From the NCBI RefSeq assembly GCF_021261325.1, contig NZ_JAJSBI010000005.1, positions 372,001 through 436,000 on the forward strand: a stretch of DNA of 64,000 nucleotides, written 5' to 3'. Positions within the stretch are counted from its first letter, which is position 1. Each line of letters starts with the position of its first letter. A model generated the notes under the pieces. That model worked only from the letters and a program-made list of their open reading frames with translations. It searched no databases and was not told the origin of the DNA. Of the stretch, positions 32,909 to 42,792 are shown in pieces. This DNA is from Streptomyces guryensis. GTDB lineage: Bacteria; Actinomycetota; Actinomycetes; Streptomycetales; Streptomycetaceae. Made by a program: the position numbers and the translations under genes.

Positions 32909-35900
32909 ATGGTGAGACCCCGACGTTCAGCTGCGCCACGTGACCGAAAGAGAACCCGTCAACGCCTGGCGGCAGTCTGCGTGTTGGGCATGGCAGCCCT
33001 GCCGCTCACGGCCCTGGGCAGCGCCAATGCCGCGAGCACCGCGACGCCGACCCTCGTGAAGGATCCCGCGTCCCTGGTCAACCCCTTCATCGGCACGTCC
33101 GGTGCCGTGGACACCTTCCCCGGTCCCGACATGCCGGCCGGCATGGTTCAGTGGGGTCCCGACACGACGCCCCACCGTCCCGACGGCGGCGGCTACGAAT
33201 ACAACGACAACAAGATCTCCGGCTTCAGCGTCACCCACGTCTCGGGCCCCGGCTGCCCCGTCGCGGGCGACCTGCCCATCCTGCCGGTGACCGGCGCGCT
33301 CTCAGGCAGCCTGGGCGCTTCGTCCGTCGGCTTCAGCCACGACGACGAGCAGGCGGGCATCGGCCGCTACCAGGTCACCGACGCGAACGGCGTCAAGACC
33401 GAGTTGACCGACACCACCCGCGCCGGTCTGGGCCGCTTCACCTTCCCGGCGGGCCCGCAGGCGAACTTGCTGTTCAAGCTCAGTGGCGGTGCCACGCAGG
33501 TGGACTCGACCCGGGTTCAGGTCGTGAATGATCACGAGATCAGCGGCGCGATCGACAGCGGTCACTTCTGTGGCGCGAGCAACAGGTACACGCTGCACTT
33601 CGACGTCAAGTTCGACCAGCCGTTCACCGCGAGCGGTACCTGGGTCGGCAGCACCATCAACCCGGACGCGAGGTCGCTGAAGGCGGGCAAGGTCCGGCAG
33701 ACCCCGCAGGCGCCCAAGTCGGCGCCGTTGAAGGAGAAGCACTTCACCGTCCCGGTGAGGCCTGCCCCGACGATCCACGGCAGGGGTGACAAGTCCTCCG
33801 GCACGCCGTCACCTGCCGCGAGCGCCGGTGCCGCACCCCAGTCGTCCGCCGCGACCCGGACCGCCCAGCCGCCCACGACGGGCGCCAACGGCATGTATCT
33901 GACCTTCGACACCTCCTCCAACCCCACGGTGAGCGCGAAGGTCGGCATCTCGTACACCAATGACGCAGGCGCGGCCGCCAACCTCGCCGCCGAGATCCAG
34001 ACGTGGAACCTCGACACCGTCGAGCGGGCCAACCACCGGGCTTGGAACGCGGTGCTGAACAGGCTTCAGGTCGGCGGTGGCACCTCGGACCAGCAGGTGC
34101 AGTTCTACACCGCGCTCTATCACGCACTGCTGCACCCGAACGTCTTCTCCGACGGCGACGGCCAGTACATGGGTATGGACAACCAGGTCCACAGGCTGGC
34201 CAAGGGGCAGCGGGCCCAGTACGCCAACTACTCCGGCTGGGACACCTACCGCTCCCAGACCCAGCTGATGGCGATGGTCGAGCCCAAGGTCGCCAGTGAC
34301 GTCGTCACCTCGATGCTCAACGGCTACGACCAGACGGGCCTGCTGCCCAAGTGGGCCTCGAACAACGGCGAGAGCTACGTGATGGTCGGTGATCCGGCCG
34401 CCGGCATCATCGCGGACGCGTACGCCTTCGGCGCGACGAACTTCGACACGACCAAAGCGCTCGCCGCTCTGCAGCACGAGGGCACCGCCCCCAACAACGA
34501 CCGCCCGGGGGAGGCGGTACGGGACGCGAAGGGCTATCTCCCGCTGGACGAGAACGACTACGGCTGCTGCAATTTCTACGGCCCGGTCTCCACGCAACTG
34601 GAGTACGACTCCGCGGACTACGCGCTGGCCGCCCTCGCGAAGTCACTGGGCAGTACGGACGTCTACGAGAAGTTCGCCACCCGAGCCCAGGACTGGATGA
34701 ACGTCTTCAACCCGCAGACCGGCTACCTGCAGGCCAAGAACAAGGACGGCCAGTTCGCGGGCGGCTTCACCCCCGGCACGTCAAACGGCTTCGTGGAGGG
34801 CACCTCCGCCCAGTACACGCCGATGGTCCCCTTCAACCTGCGGCAGCTCATCCAGGCACGCGGCGGCGCCAGGGCGTACTCCTCCTTCCTGGACAGCCTC
34901 CTCGACAACATCACCAGCCCCGGCAACACCAACGCCGACCTCAGCAACGAGCCGAGCGTGGAGATCCCCTGGGAGTACGACTACACGGGGCAGCCGTGGA
35001 AGACCCAGGCGGCCGTCCGCCAGGCACAGCAGGACCTGTACTTCAACGCTCCCGTCGGCTCCTTCGGCAACGATGACCTCGGCGCCATGAGCTCCTGGTA
35101 CGTCTGGTCCGAACTCGGCATGTACCCCGAGACCCCCGGCACGGACACTCTGGCGCTCGGCAGCCCGGCCTTCCCGGTCGCCCAGGCGACCCTCCCCGGC
35201 GGCAGGACGGTACGGATCAACGCACCGCAGGCCGCCCCGAACGCCCCCTACGTGCAGTCGCTCAACGTCAAGGGCAAGGAATGGGACACCTCCTGGCTGA
35301 CGTACGGGCAGTTCAAGGGCGCGGGCAGCATCGACTTCACGCTCGGCACCCAGCCCAACACCTCCTGGGCGTCCGGCCCGTCGGCGGCACCGCCGTCGGA
35401 CACCACGGGCGGCAGCCGGGTGCTGGCCGCGACCGGCCCCTCCAGCGACGGCCTGGTGCTCCAGCCGGGCGCGTCCGGTGACGGCACCCTCGACCTGACC
35501 AACCTCGGCAGCAGTGACGTCGCGGTCGACTGGAATGCCACGGCGCCCTCCGGTGTCACTCTGGATGCGTCGTCCGGCTCGCTCACCGTGCCCGCCGCGG
35601 GCAGCGCCGAGGCGAGGATCCACGTGACGGCAGGCACGAGCGAGGGAACCTACCCGGTCACCTTCGCGCTGACCGACCACAGCACAGGTGCGGCGCTGAG
35701 CGGGGCGACCCTGCGCGTCGCCGTGGCCAAGGCCGGTGCGCTGTGGCCGTACAACACCAACGAGGGCATCTACCCCGACGGCGCCACCTTCTCGGGCGGC
35801 TTCGACAACGACGGCTGGGCGTTCTCGCAGAACGCGCTGTCGGCGGCGGGCGCCACGAGCGGCTCGAGAGTCACCGTCGACGGCATCTTGTACACCTGGC

Positions 35901-36316
35901 CGGCGGTGACGTCCGGTCAGCTGGACAACCTGGAGATGGCCGGCCAGACCATCCCGATGCCGGCGGGCACCTCGGGCGCGTCGCTGGGCCTGCTGGGCGC
36001 GGCGACCAACGCGCCGACCGACGGCGTCTCGGGTGCGGTGACCGTCACGTACACCGACGGCACCACCTCGAAGGGGACGGTCGGCTTCTCGGACTGGACA
36101 CTGAACGGTGGGTCGAGCAAGCCGATCGCGGGGGACGCGACGGCCGTCGCAACGGCCTACCGCAACACCGGCAGCGGAGGCCGGGACAACGTCAAGACCT
36201 ACGTCTTCGCCACCAAGGTCCCGCTGGATGCATCCAAGCAGGTGGCGTCGATCACGCTGCCGGTGACGGGTTCGACGGGATCCGTCCACCTGTTCGCCTA
36301 CGGCTTCGGACAGTAA
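32909..36316 (+). CDS. Secreted GH92 alpha-mannosidase with C-terminal accessory domains
   Basis: A 1,135-residue exported enzyme. After a signal peptide (residues ~1-41) comes the GH92 N-terminal beta-sandwich (VNPFIGTSGAVDTFPGPDMP, family start), a ~35-residue Ser/Ala/Pro-rich insert near 290-330, and the (alpha/alpha)6 catalytic domain (GWDTYRSQTQLMAMVEP, later TGLLPKWASN) to ~820. An NEW3-like beta domain (~850-945) and a C-terminal beta domain follow. GH92 removes alpha-mannose from N-glycans or mannans in a Ca-dependent way. The ATG has a GGAGG site. It stands alone and ends at a terminator shared with GH35. Confidence 0.88.
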   Translation: MVRPRRSAAPRDRKRTRQRLAAVCVLGMAALPLTALGSANAASTATPTLVKDPASLVNPFIGTSGAVDTFPGPDMPAGMVQWGPDTTPHRPDGGGYEYNDNKISGFSVTHVSGPGCPVAGDLPILPVTGALSGSLGASSVGFSHDDEQAGIGRYQVTDANGVKTELTDTTRAGLGRFTFPAGPQANLLFKLSGGATQVDSTRVQVVNDHEISGAIDSGHFCGASNRYTLHFDVKFDQPFTASGTWVGSTINPDARSLKAGKVRQTPQAPKSAPLKEKHFTVPVRPAPTIHGRGDKSSGTPSPAASAGAAPQSSAATRTAQPPTTGANGMYLTFDTSSNPTVSAKVGISYTNDAGAAANLAAEIQTWNLDTVERANHRAWNAVLNRLQVGGGTSDQQVQFYTALYHALLHPNVFSDGDGQYMGMDNQVHRLAKGQRAQYANYSGWDTYRSQTQLMAMVEPKVASDVVTSMLNGYDQTGLLPKWASNNGESYVMVGDPAAGIIADAYAFGATNFDTTKALAALQHEGTAPNNDRPGEAVRDAKGYLPLDENDYGCCNFYGPVSTQLEYDSADYALAALAKSLGSTDVYEKFATRAQDWMNVFNPQTGYLQAKNKDGQFAGGFTPGTSNGFVEGTSAQYTPMVPFNLRQLIQARGGARAYSSFLDSLLDNITSPGNTNADLSNEPSVEIPWEYDYTGQPWKTQAAVRQAQQDLYFNAPVGSFGNDDLGAMSSWYVWSELGMYPETPGTDTLALGSPAFPVAQATLPGGRTVRINAPQAAPNAPYVQSLNVKGKEWDTSWLTYGQFKGAGSIDFTLGTQPNTSWASGPSAAPPSDTTGGSRVLAATGPSSDGLVLQPGASGDGTLDLTNLGSSDVAVDWNATAPSGVTLDASSGSLTVPAAGSAEARIHVTAGTSEGTYPVTFALTDHSTGAALSGATLRVAVAKAGALWPYNTNEGIYPDGATFSGGFDNDGWAFSQNALSAAGATSGSRVTVDGILYTWPAVTSGQLDNLEMAGQTIPMPAGTSGASLGLLGAATNAPTDGVSGAVTVTYTDGTTSKGTVGFSDWTLNGGSSKPIAGDATAVATAYRNTGSGGRDNVKTYVFATKVPLDASKQVASITLPVTGSTGSVHLFAYGFGQ

Positions 36317-36355
36317 GGCTCGGACAGTAAAGCGCTGGGCGGCACTGATGCTGCC

Positions 36356-36391
36356 GGGCCGCTTCCCGGGCAACCGCCCGGGAAGCGGCCC
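36356..36391. terminator. Perfect 16-bp bidirectional terminator
   Basis: GGGCCGCTTCCCGGGC at 36356-36371 pairs perfectly with 36376-36391 around an AACC loop, one of the strongest hairpins in the window. It lies between the convergent GH92 and GH35 stop codons, only 4 bp from the GH35 stop. Confidence 0.85.
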
Positions 36392-36395
36392 GAGG

Positions 36396-39300
36396 CTAGT
36401 CGCACGTCAGTGTGGGCATCGCCCAGTCGCCGTGGTCGCTGCCGTTTCCGTCACCGGCGTCACCGACCCTGAGGTCGATCACTTGGGCGCCGCTGACGTC
36501 GACGTCGATCGGCACCGCGGCCTGTTTGCCGTGGATCGTCGGCGTGGTGACCAAGGTCTTGCCGTCGGCGATCACGGAGAACGTGACCGTACCCGCACCT
36601 CCTGTCTCGTCGTCGACGCCGACATCCGCCGTCAACCGGGAGCAGTTGCCGGCCAGGTAGAGCTCGACGTCGCTGACCGAGTTGGTCCCCAGGCCCTTGG
36701 TATAGCCGATCCCGTTGACAGTGATCGCACGGCCGTCCCCGGCCGCCTGCTCGCCGACACTGCTGTCGCGCTCCACGGGGCCCCAGCCGTTGGTGGACGA
36801 CAAGAACGTCAGGTCGCTCACCGCGCTCTTCCCGGACGGAGGCGCGGGCGGGATTCCACCGACGATGCGCGCGTCATCGCCTACGGCCTCTCGTCCGTCC
36901 TGCCGGTAGTGCACCGTCGCGGTGATCGCAGTGGCGGACGGCAGCGTCCCGGTCGGCGGCTGGACCTTCCAGGCGAAGGTGGCCGATCCGCCGGGTTGTA
37001 CGCGCTTGACCGAGGTGGGGCTCGTGGCGCTGACGCTCCAGCCGTCGGGCGCGGAGAGCGCGGCCGTCAGCCGGGAGGCCGACGTTCGGTCCTTCGGTAC
37101 CCGTACCGTGGCCTGTGCGGTGAAGGCCTGGCCCGGCTGAGCGGTGTCGGGCACGTCCAGGGCGACATCCGCTCCCGGACGCTTCGGCATCGCGTACCTG
37201 CGGTGGTCGTAGCGGGGGCTGTCGTTCTGCGCGACGCGCAGGGACGAGGCGTAGCTGCCGTAATCGGTGAGCGAGACCTTGCCCAGACCGCCGGTGCTGC
37301 CGTCCAGGTTCCACACGGCGATGGCGATGCTGTTGCGGCCGTTCGGCTTGAGGATCCCGTTGGGCACAGGGAAGGTGTGCTGCGGGCCGAGGTAGTTGAC
37401 GTAGTTGCCGACCTGCCAGCCGTTCACGAAGATCGTGGCACGGTATTTGCGGGACGGGTCGTCGGTGAACGTCAGCCCGAGCGAGGTGTCCTGGCCGTGC
37501 GGCAGGTCCAGGGCGGCGTCGGTCCGGTACCAGGAGACCCCGGGCCGGGTGTCGGTCGCCGGCAGGGAGACCTGGTTCCATTTGCCGTCCGGGTAGCCCG
37601 GCAGTGACCAGCCGGCGCGCTCGCCGTACAGGCCGCCCGTCGAGAGCGGGCCGCGCACCGTGTCCTGCAGGTCCTCGCCGCCCCGTACGCCCTGCAGCCG
37701 CCAGGTGACCGAGGTCAGCGGCGCCCCGACGAGGGAGGCACTGGTCAGGCCGCGTGCCGTCTTGTTGCCGTTGGTGGAGTTGTAGTCCTCCTCGTGCCCC
37801 ATGTTCACGGTGAGTACGGAGATGACGTTGTCACCCTTGGCCTTCACCGAACCGGCCGGGAAGGTGAAGTCGGCGCTCCCTGTGGTGGAACTGCCCAGGA
37901 AGGTGCCGTTGAGCCAGGCGGAGAAGGCCTGCGCGTCTCCGCCGGAGTCCGACACCAGGTGGATGCCGGTCTCCTTGCCGGTGGCGTGGAAGCGGCCGCG
38001 GTACCAGGTGTTGCCGGTGTGGAAGCCGTAGTCGTCCGCGTAGAGGACGGGGAGTGAGTTGACGCCGGAGACGCTGTTGGTGGTGGTCTTGTCGGCCACC
38101 TGCCAGCTGGTGTCGTCGAAGGCGGGGGCCGCCTCGGGGGACTCCTCGGCGTGCTTCCAGTTCGTCAGGGCCGGCAGGTGTACCGGGGCGGCCACGGGGA
38201 TCGTCCCGGTGAGGCTGTCGGTGTCGGTGGCCTGGGTCTTGAGTGTCCTGCCGTTCCAGGTGACGTGGCCGGCGGAGGTGAACACCTCGATGTTCTTGTC
38301 GTCGGCGTTGTCGCCGGTGAGCGCCACGGTGCGGCCGCCGTCCAGGCTGGTCGCCGTCCGCAGCAGGTGGGTGCCGCGTACGAGTACCGGGCCGGTCGAG
38401 GTGTCCTGGCGCCAGAAGGTCTTGGCCGTGGCCTTGTCGCCGACGAGCAGGAGCAGCGGGGGCTTTCCGCCGCCGCTGACGCTGATGCGGATCAGGCCCT
38501 TGTGGGTGTAGTTCAGCCGCAGGTCACCGGTGGCCTCGTCCCAGGTGGTCGTGGCCGTGCCGCCGCTGGTGGTGATGGTGGGCTTGGAGGCGTAGCGCAG
38601 CACGGTCTCTCCGTCGCTGCCCGGATCGCCGTACAGCACGGCGACCTCCCGGTTCCCGATGGCCGCACTGGTCATGATCTCGGAGGTCGAGTACTGCAAC
38701 TGCGCCTCACCGAGGCGGTAGTCGGCCGTGATCACGTGCGAGTCGCGTCCGTCGAGGGTGATCGCGGTGCCCGGCTGCTGAGGCACGACGGGGTAGGTCG
38801 GCTCCGAGGCGGCGGTCCCGGTCGGCACGTCGATGGCGTCGATGGACACGTAGTTGTCCGTGGATCCCGAGCTGTGGTTCCCGGCGACGACGATCTTCAA
38901 GGTGTGTGCGCCAGACGTCAGTCCGGTCTTCTGGAAGACCACCGCCTGGTTCTCGCCGCCGGAGTCGTCGACCGTCGCCACCTTGGTGCCGTCGAGGTAG
39001 ACGTCGGCGTTGCCGTGGTTGTTGGTCTTCGACCCGATCCAGCGGATCGCGGTGCCGTCGAAGGGGACGGTGAGCGAGTCGCCGGCCTTGTTGGAGAACG
39101 ACTCGGTGTGCTTGTAGTCGCCTCCGGTGTAGCTCTGGTCGGCCACGTGCGACCACGAACCGGTGTACTGCAGCGCGGAGTCGGGGTCGTCCCAGGTGTA
39201 GGTCGTGTCCGCGGACGGCTGGGCGTTGAAGTCCAGCGAGATGTGGGTCTTGTCGACCGCCGTGGACGTGGAGTTGCCGTGCCGCAGGACGTGGAACTGC

Positions 39301-40580
39301 GTCCTGGTGTCCGGGTTCATCCGGGCGGTGTCGACGACCGCGGAGTCGTCCGGCGGTGTGGCCCTGATCGACTCGGTCTTGGTCAGCGGGGCGACCGACT
39401 GCGTGAAGTACCCGATGAGCTTGTCCTCGTCGTACTTCGGATCGAGCTGGCGGGTCTCGCGGATCGCGGCTCCGTAGTCGTACGACGTGTAGTTCTGGGG
39501 CATGCCCAGCCAGCCCCAGTTGGTGCCGCCGTAGGTCATGTAGAAGCTCTGCGCGGTCGCACCGACGGCTATGTTCTGCTTGTAGAACACGTTGGCGAAC
39601 TGGTCGTTGATCAGCTGGGCACACTTGTCGTAGCCCGGGCCGCCCCAGGGGTCGAAGGCGCCGCCCTGGAACTCCGGCGAATACAGCGGCTTGCCGTCCG
39701 GGTGGTCGTAGCTGATGTCGGGGACGCCGTTCCACCTGGACGGGTTCGAGCAGTTGAAGCCCTGCGGGTACGAGTCCGGGCCGTCGACGTCCAGGGCGCC
39801 GGTGCCGGCGTTGAAGGTGCCGTTGTTGTTGCCGGTCAGCGGGACGGTGATGCCGTCGGCGCGGGCCTTGTCCTCCAGGTGCTTCATATAGGAGCGGCCG
39901 GCGGCCGAGCCGTTGTAGTACTCGTTCTCGACCTGGTAGGCGATGACCGAGCCGGTGCCGTTGGTCAGTTGGTGACGGGCGATGATGCGGTCGATCTGCG
40001 TCAGCCACTCGTCGGCGTACTTCAGGAACTTCGGGTCGTCACTGCGGTTGTTCCCGGCCTTGGTGGTCAGCCAGCCGGGCAGACCACCGCTGTCGACCTC
40101 CGCGTTGATGTACGGCGCCGGCCGGGCGATGACGTAGAGCCCGGCCTCCTGGGCCATGTCGAGCAGCTTGTCGACGTCACGTACGCCACTGAAGTCGTAC
40201 ACACCCGGTTTCGGCGAGTGGTAGCCCCAGTCGAAGTACAGCGAGGTGGAGTTGAATCCGGCGGCCTTCATCTTCTGGAAGATGTCGCGCCACAGGTCCG
40301 GACTCGGGAGCCGGAAGTAGTGGAACTCGCCGGACCAGAGGTAGGTGCGCTTGCCGTCGACGAGGAACGAATAGCCGTCGAGCTTCACCGTGTGCGTCGG
40401 CGGACTTGCGGCAGACGCGGCGGGGGCCTGCCCGCCACTGTCCTGCGCCGCAGCGGGCGCGGTCATGCCCGCGGCCAGGGCGATGGTCGCGGCTGTCGCA
40501 AGGACCGCCCTCCACCACCGACCGCGGCCGGGTCTCGCAGCCTCTGAACCGAACCGATCACTTAGCACTGCGGCCTCCAT
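36396..40580 (-). CDS. Very large secreted GH35 beta-galactosidase with NPCBM tail
   Basis: A 1,394-residue exported enzyme. The signal peptide lies within residues ~1-45. The GH35 catalytic domain runs ~60-390: SGEFHYFRLPSPDLW opening, acid/base Glu in AYQVENEYYNG (~218), nucleophile Glu in YSPEFQGGAFD (~300). Beta-galactosidase domains 2-5 follow, then an NPCBM domain at ~1250-1393 (VNGIGYTKGLGTNSVSDVEL). It should release terminal beta-galactose from plant polysaccharides outside the cell. The ATG at 40580 fits the signal peptide best although its ribosome site is weak; upstream frames look non-coding. Confidence 0.88.
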   Translation of the reverse strand: MEAAVLSDRFGSEAARPGRGRWWRAVLATAATIALAAGMTAPAAAQDSGGQAPAASAASPPTHTVKLDGYSFLVDGKRTYLWSGEFHYFRLPSPDLWRDIFQKMKAAGFNSTSLYFDWGYHSPKPGVYDFSGVRDVDKLLDMAQEAGLYVIARPAPYINAEVDSGGLPGWLTTKAGNNRSDDPKFLKYADEWLTQIDRIIARHQLTNGTGSVIAYQVENEYYNGSAAGRSYMKHLEDKARADGITVPLTGNNNGTFNAGTGALDVDGPDSYPQGFNCSNPSRWNGVPDISYDHPDGKPLYSPEFQGGAFDPWGGPGYDKCAQLINDQFANVFYKQNIAVGATAQSFYMTYGGTNWGWLGMPQNYTSYDYGAAIRETRQLDPKYDEDKLIGYFTQSVAPLTKTESIRATPPDDSAVVDTARMNPDTRTQFHVLRHGNSTSTAVDKTHISLDFNAQPSADTTYTWDDPDSALQYTGSWSHVADQSYTGGDYKHTESFSNKAGDSLTVPFDGTAIRWIGSKTNNHGNADVYLDGTKVATVDDSGGENQAVVFQKTGLTSGAHTLKIVVAGNHSSGSTDNYVSIDAIDVPTGTAASEPTYPVVPQQPGTAITLDGRDSHVITADYRLGEAQLQYSTSEIMTSAAIGNREVAVLYGDPGSDGETVLRYASKPTITTSGGTATTTWDEATGDLRLNYTHKGLIRISVSGGGKPPLLLLVGDKATAKTFWRQDTSTGPVLVRGTHLLRTATSLDGGRTVALTGDNADDKNIEVFTSAGHVTWNGRTLKTQATDTDSLTGTIPVAAPVHLPALTNWKHAEESPEAAPAFDDTSWQVADKTTTNSVSGVNSLPVLYADDYGFHTGNTWYRGRFHATGKETGIHLVSDSGGDAQAFSAWLNGTFLGSSTTGSADFTFPAGSVKAKGDNVISVLTVNMGHEEDYNSTNGNKTARGLTSASLVGAPLTSVTWRLQGVRGGEDLQDTVRGPLSTGGLYGERAGWSLPGYPDGKWNQVSLPATDTRPGVSWYRTDAALDLPHGQDTSLGLTFTDDPSRKYRATIFVNGWQVGNYVNYLGPQHTFPVPNGILKPNGRNSIAIAVWNLDGSTGGLGKVSLTDYGSYASSLRVAQNDSPRYDHRRYAMPKRPGADVALDVPDTAQPGQAFTAQATVRVPKDRTSASRLTAALSAPDGWSVSATSPTSVKRVQPGGSATFAWKVQPPTGTLPSATAITATVHYRQDGREAVGDDARIVGGIPPAPPSGKSAVSDLTFLSSTNGWGPVERDSSVGEQAAGDGRAITVNGIGYTKGLGTNSVSDVELYLAGNCSRLTADVGVDDETGGAGTVTFSVIADGKTLVTTPTIHGKQAAVPIDVDVSGAQVIDLRVGDAGDGNGSDHGDWAMPTLTCD

Positions 40581-40868
40581 ACCGCCTGAGTAATCAGCAT
40601 CAAACAGACTCAGGCAAAGTCGAACAGTAAGGCCACGCAAGACGCAACACAATGGGGCGGGAGTACACGGTTGCGGTAGCAGTGCCGACGGGAAATCCGT
40701 AGCCGTGCCCGCTGCTGACGGCTCGTCAGGGGAGGGGGTCATGGAACGGTCGGGACGGGCGCGAAGGGCACGTCACCCGTGCTGACCGCAAGGCTGACGG
40801 CCCATGAACTCACGGAGAAGCAGGAGTTGACGCATGCCCGGGAGAGAGGCGGGCGCAGGGGCCGGTCG

Positions 40869-41240
40869 TCACGCCTCCTGGTAGAGGTTGACGATGTTGC
40901 CGTCCGGATCGCGCAGCCACACCGAGCGGCGTCCCCACGGTTGGGTCGTCGGCGGCTTGAGGACCTCGACGCCCTGAGCCAGCAGTCGTTCGTGGCGTGC
41001 ATCCACGTCGGCGACCTGGAACTCCAGAGTGAAGCCCCCGTTCCCATCGCCGGCCATCGATCCGGGCACCATCGACTCCATGCCCTGTGCGGAGAAGAAC
41101 GACAGGACGGCGCCGGAGACCGTCACGCGAGCGAAGGGGCCGCTCCCCTCGACATCCGCGTCGAGTACCGCGGCGTAGAAGGCGGCGAGGGCCGGCACAT
41201 CGTCGGTGATGAGCGCGGTGCCGGTGAACTGTGGCTGCAT
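40869..41240 (-). CDS. VOC-family (glyoxalase-fold) protein
   Basis: A 123-residue vicinal-oxygen-chelate protein: two beta-alpha-beta-beta-beta repeats, start MQPQFTGTALITDDVPALAAFY and end WLRDPDGNIVNLYQE. Members include glyoxalases, ring-cleaving dioxygenases and drug-binding proteins; nothing here fixes the role. The ATG at 41240 is the natural N-terminus. The neighbouring 40581-40868 stretch shows no gene. Confidence 0.78.
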   Translation of the reverse strand: MQPQFTGTALITDDVPALAAFYAAVLDADVEGSGPFARVTVSGAVLSFFSAQGMESMVPGSMAGDGNGGFTLEFQVADVDARHERLLAQGVEVLKPPTTQPWGRRSVWLRDPDGNIVNLYQEA

Positions 41241-41420
41241 CCGGGCATCGTAGGCCGACGTCGGGTTGCTGACGTCGTGCGTGTCGCAGCCGCCGTCGAC
41301 GCGACCACGGTTCCCGGGAACGGCGGCTGCCGGGGCCCCGGCCTGCGTGAAACACCGTTGTCAGTGCCTCCCCATAGAGTGAAAACATCATTCGGGGCAG
41401 CTCGGAGGGGGAGCAGAAGC

Positions 41421-42479
41421 ATGTCCGCAAAAAGGATCCAGCACAAGGTGAACCACGTCGCGCTGGTGGTGGACTGTTCGGGTTCCATGCGTCCGCACGA
41501 GAGTCAACTCATCCGCGTCGTGGACGAGTTCGTGGCGGGGCTGAAAGCCGAATCGGACAGCCTCGGCCACGAGACCCGGATCAGCCTCTACTCCTTCGAC
41601 CACCAGGTGGAGAACCTGGTGTGGGACATGGACGTGAAGCATCTGCCGTCCATGCGGGGCCTGTACCAGGTCAACAATGGCGCTACGGCCCTCATTGAGG
41701 CTTCGCTCAAATCCCTGGACGACCTGGGTCATATCTGGGAGGAATACGGCGAACACAGCTTCCTCCAGATCGTGGTGACGGACGGCGAGGAGAACGCCTC
41801 CGGGGGCGACAGGCGCCACGATGGCGACATGACCATCCTTGGCCCCTGGCTCGACAAAATCACGGCCAAGATGGGCGGGCTCCCGGGCCACTGGACGTCC
41901 GCGATCCTCGTTCCGAACTCCCTGGCCAAGCGGACCGCCCAGAACTACGGTTTCCCGGCGGGGAACATCGCCATCTGGGACGCGGATTCCCAGAAGGGAG
42001 TCGAGGAGGCGATCGGCACCGTGCGCGCTGCCGCCACCAGCTTCCTCCGCGGGCGAGAGCAAGGGGTGCGCGGCACGAAGAACCTGTTCGCCGTGGGTCA
42101 GGACATATCACTTGACGAGATTCGGGCGAACCTCGAACCGATTCCGGCGAACAAATACCGGCTCCTGAAGGTCGACCAAGAAGTCGAGATCCGTCCCTTC
42201 GTCAACTCGCATCCAGGCGTGACATACGAACGCGGTTCGTGTTACTACCAGCTGGGCGCCCGGGCTCAAGTCCAGCTGAACAAGGAAGTCATCGTGGTCG
42301 AGAAGGACACCGACCGCGCCTATACGGGCGACGCTGCGCGCAGCCTGTTGTTCGGCACGGATATCCAGGGAACCGTCTCCGTGAAGGCGGGGAACAACCC
42401 CAAGCTGGAGGTATACGTACAGAGCCGATCGGTGAACAGGAAGCTCAAGCCGAAGACACGTCTGCTCATCATGCTCTGA
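41421..42479 (+). CDS. Orphan von Willebrand factor A domain protein
   Basis: A 352-residue protein. The vWA domain spans ~8-210 with the metal-ion site DCSGSM (residues 18-23), a Thr in NNGATAL and the Asp in VVTDGEEN. A C-terminal domain (~215-352) has no family I recognise. It has no signal peptide and no linked AAA ATPase or chelatase partner, which is unusual for cytosolic vWA proteins. A strong GGAGGGGGA site precedes the ATG and a hairpin follows, so it is a single-gene unit. Its codons are less G/C-biased than those of neighbours, suggesting acquisition. Confidence 0.78.
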   Translation: MSAKRIQHKVNHVALVVDCSGSMRPHESQLIRVVDEFVAGLKAESDSLGHETRISLYSFDHQVENLVWDMDVKHLPSMRGLYQVNNGATALIEASLKSLDDLGHIWEEYGEHSFLQIVVTDGEENASGGDRRHDGDMTILGPWLDKITAKMGGLPGHWTSAILVPNSLAKRTAQNYGFPAGNIAIWDADSQKGVEEAIGTVRAAATSFLRGREQGVRGTKNLFAVGQDISLDEIRANLEPIPANKYRLLKVDQEVEIRPFVNSHPGVTYERGSCYYQLGARAQVQLNKEVIVVEKDTDRAYTGDAARSLLFGTDIQGTVSVKAGNNPKLEVYVQSRSVNRKLKPKTRLLIML

Positions 42480-42498
42480 AGCCACGCGGGTAAGAAGG

Positions 42499-42532
42499 CT
42501 GGGTCCGAGGGCGAGTTCGCCTTCGGACCCAG
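42499..42532 (+). terminator. Terminator after vWA gene
   Basis: CTGGGTCCGAGGGCGA pairs with TCGCCTTCGGACCCAG around a 2-nt loop (one G-T pair), 20 bp after the stop. It is followed by an A/T-rich run, so it looks like an intrinsic terminator. Confidence 0.78.
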
Positions 42533-42721
42533 ATTCTTGGACGGAGTGCGGCTGACACCGATGCCGGTAGTGCTTTGGGGAATGGGCAGAGACGACACCC
42601 TCATACATGAGCTCAGTGAAATGACCGGCATGAGGCAGTGGCCTCATCGACGGTCGCCGGTGCAACCTGCCGTGGGTGCGTTGCGGCATCAGCGCCGGAT
42701 GTTCGGATGATTGCGGTGTGT

Positions 42722-42750
42722 TTGACGGAATTAGTGACTACTGGCTGTAA
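42722..42750 (+). promoter_or_regulatory. Candidate promoter of the 107-residue barrel protein
   Basis: TTGACG (-35-like) at 42722-42727, then a 17-bp spacer and CTGTAA at 42745-42750, 42 bp before the start codon in a locally A/T-rich stretch. The -35 fits well and the -10 only partly. Confidence 0.35.
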
Positions 42751-42792
42751 AAATTCCCGTGTCGAGTGTGCGAGTTAAGAAGAGGAGGAGTT

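Noticed and set aside
38151..40547. A 798-codon plus-strand frame within the GH35 gene
   Set aside because: Antisense shadow; the GH35 catalytic and NPCBM motifs fix the minus strand as coding.
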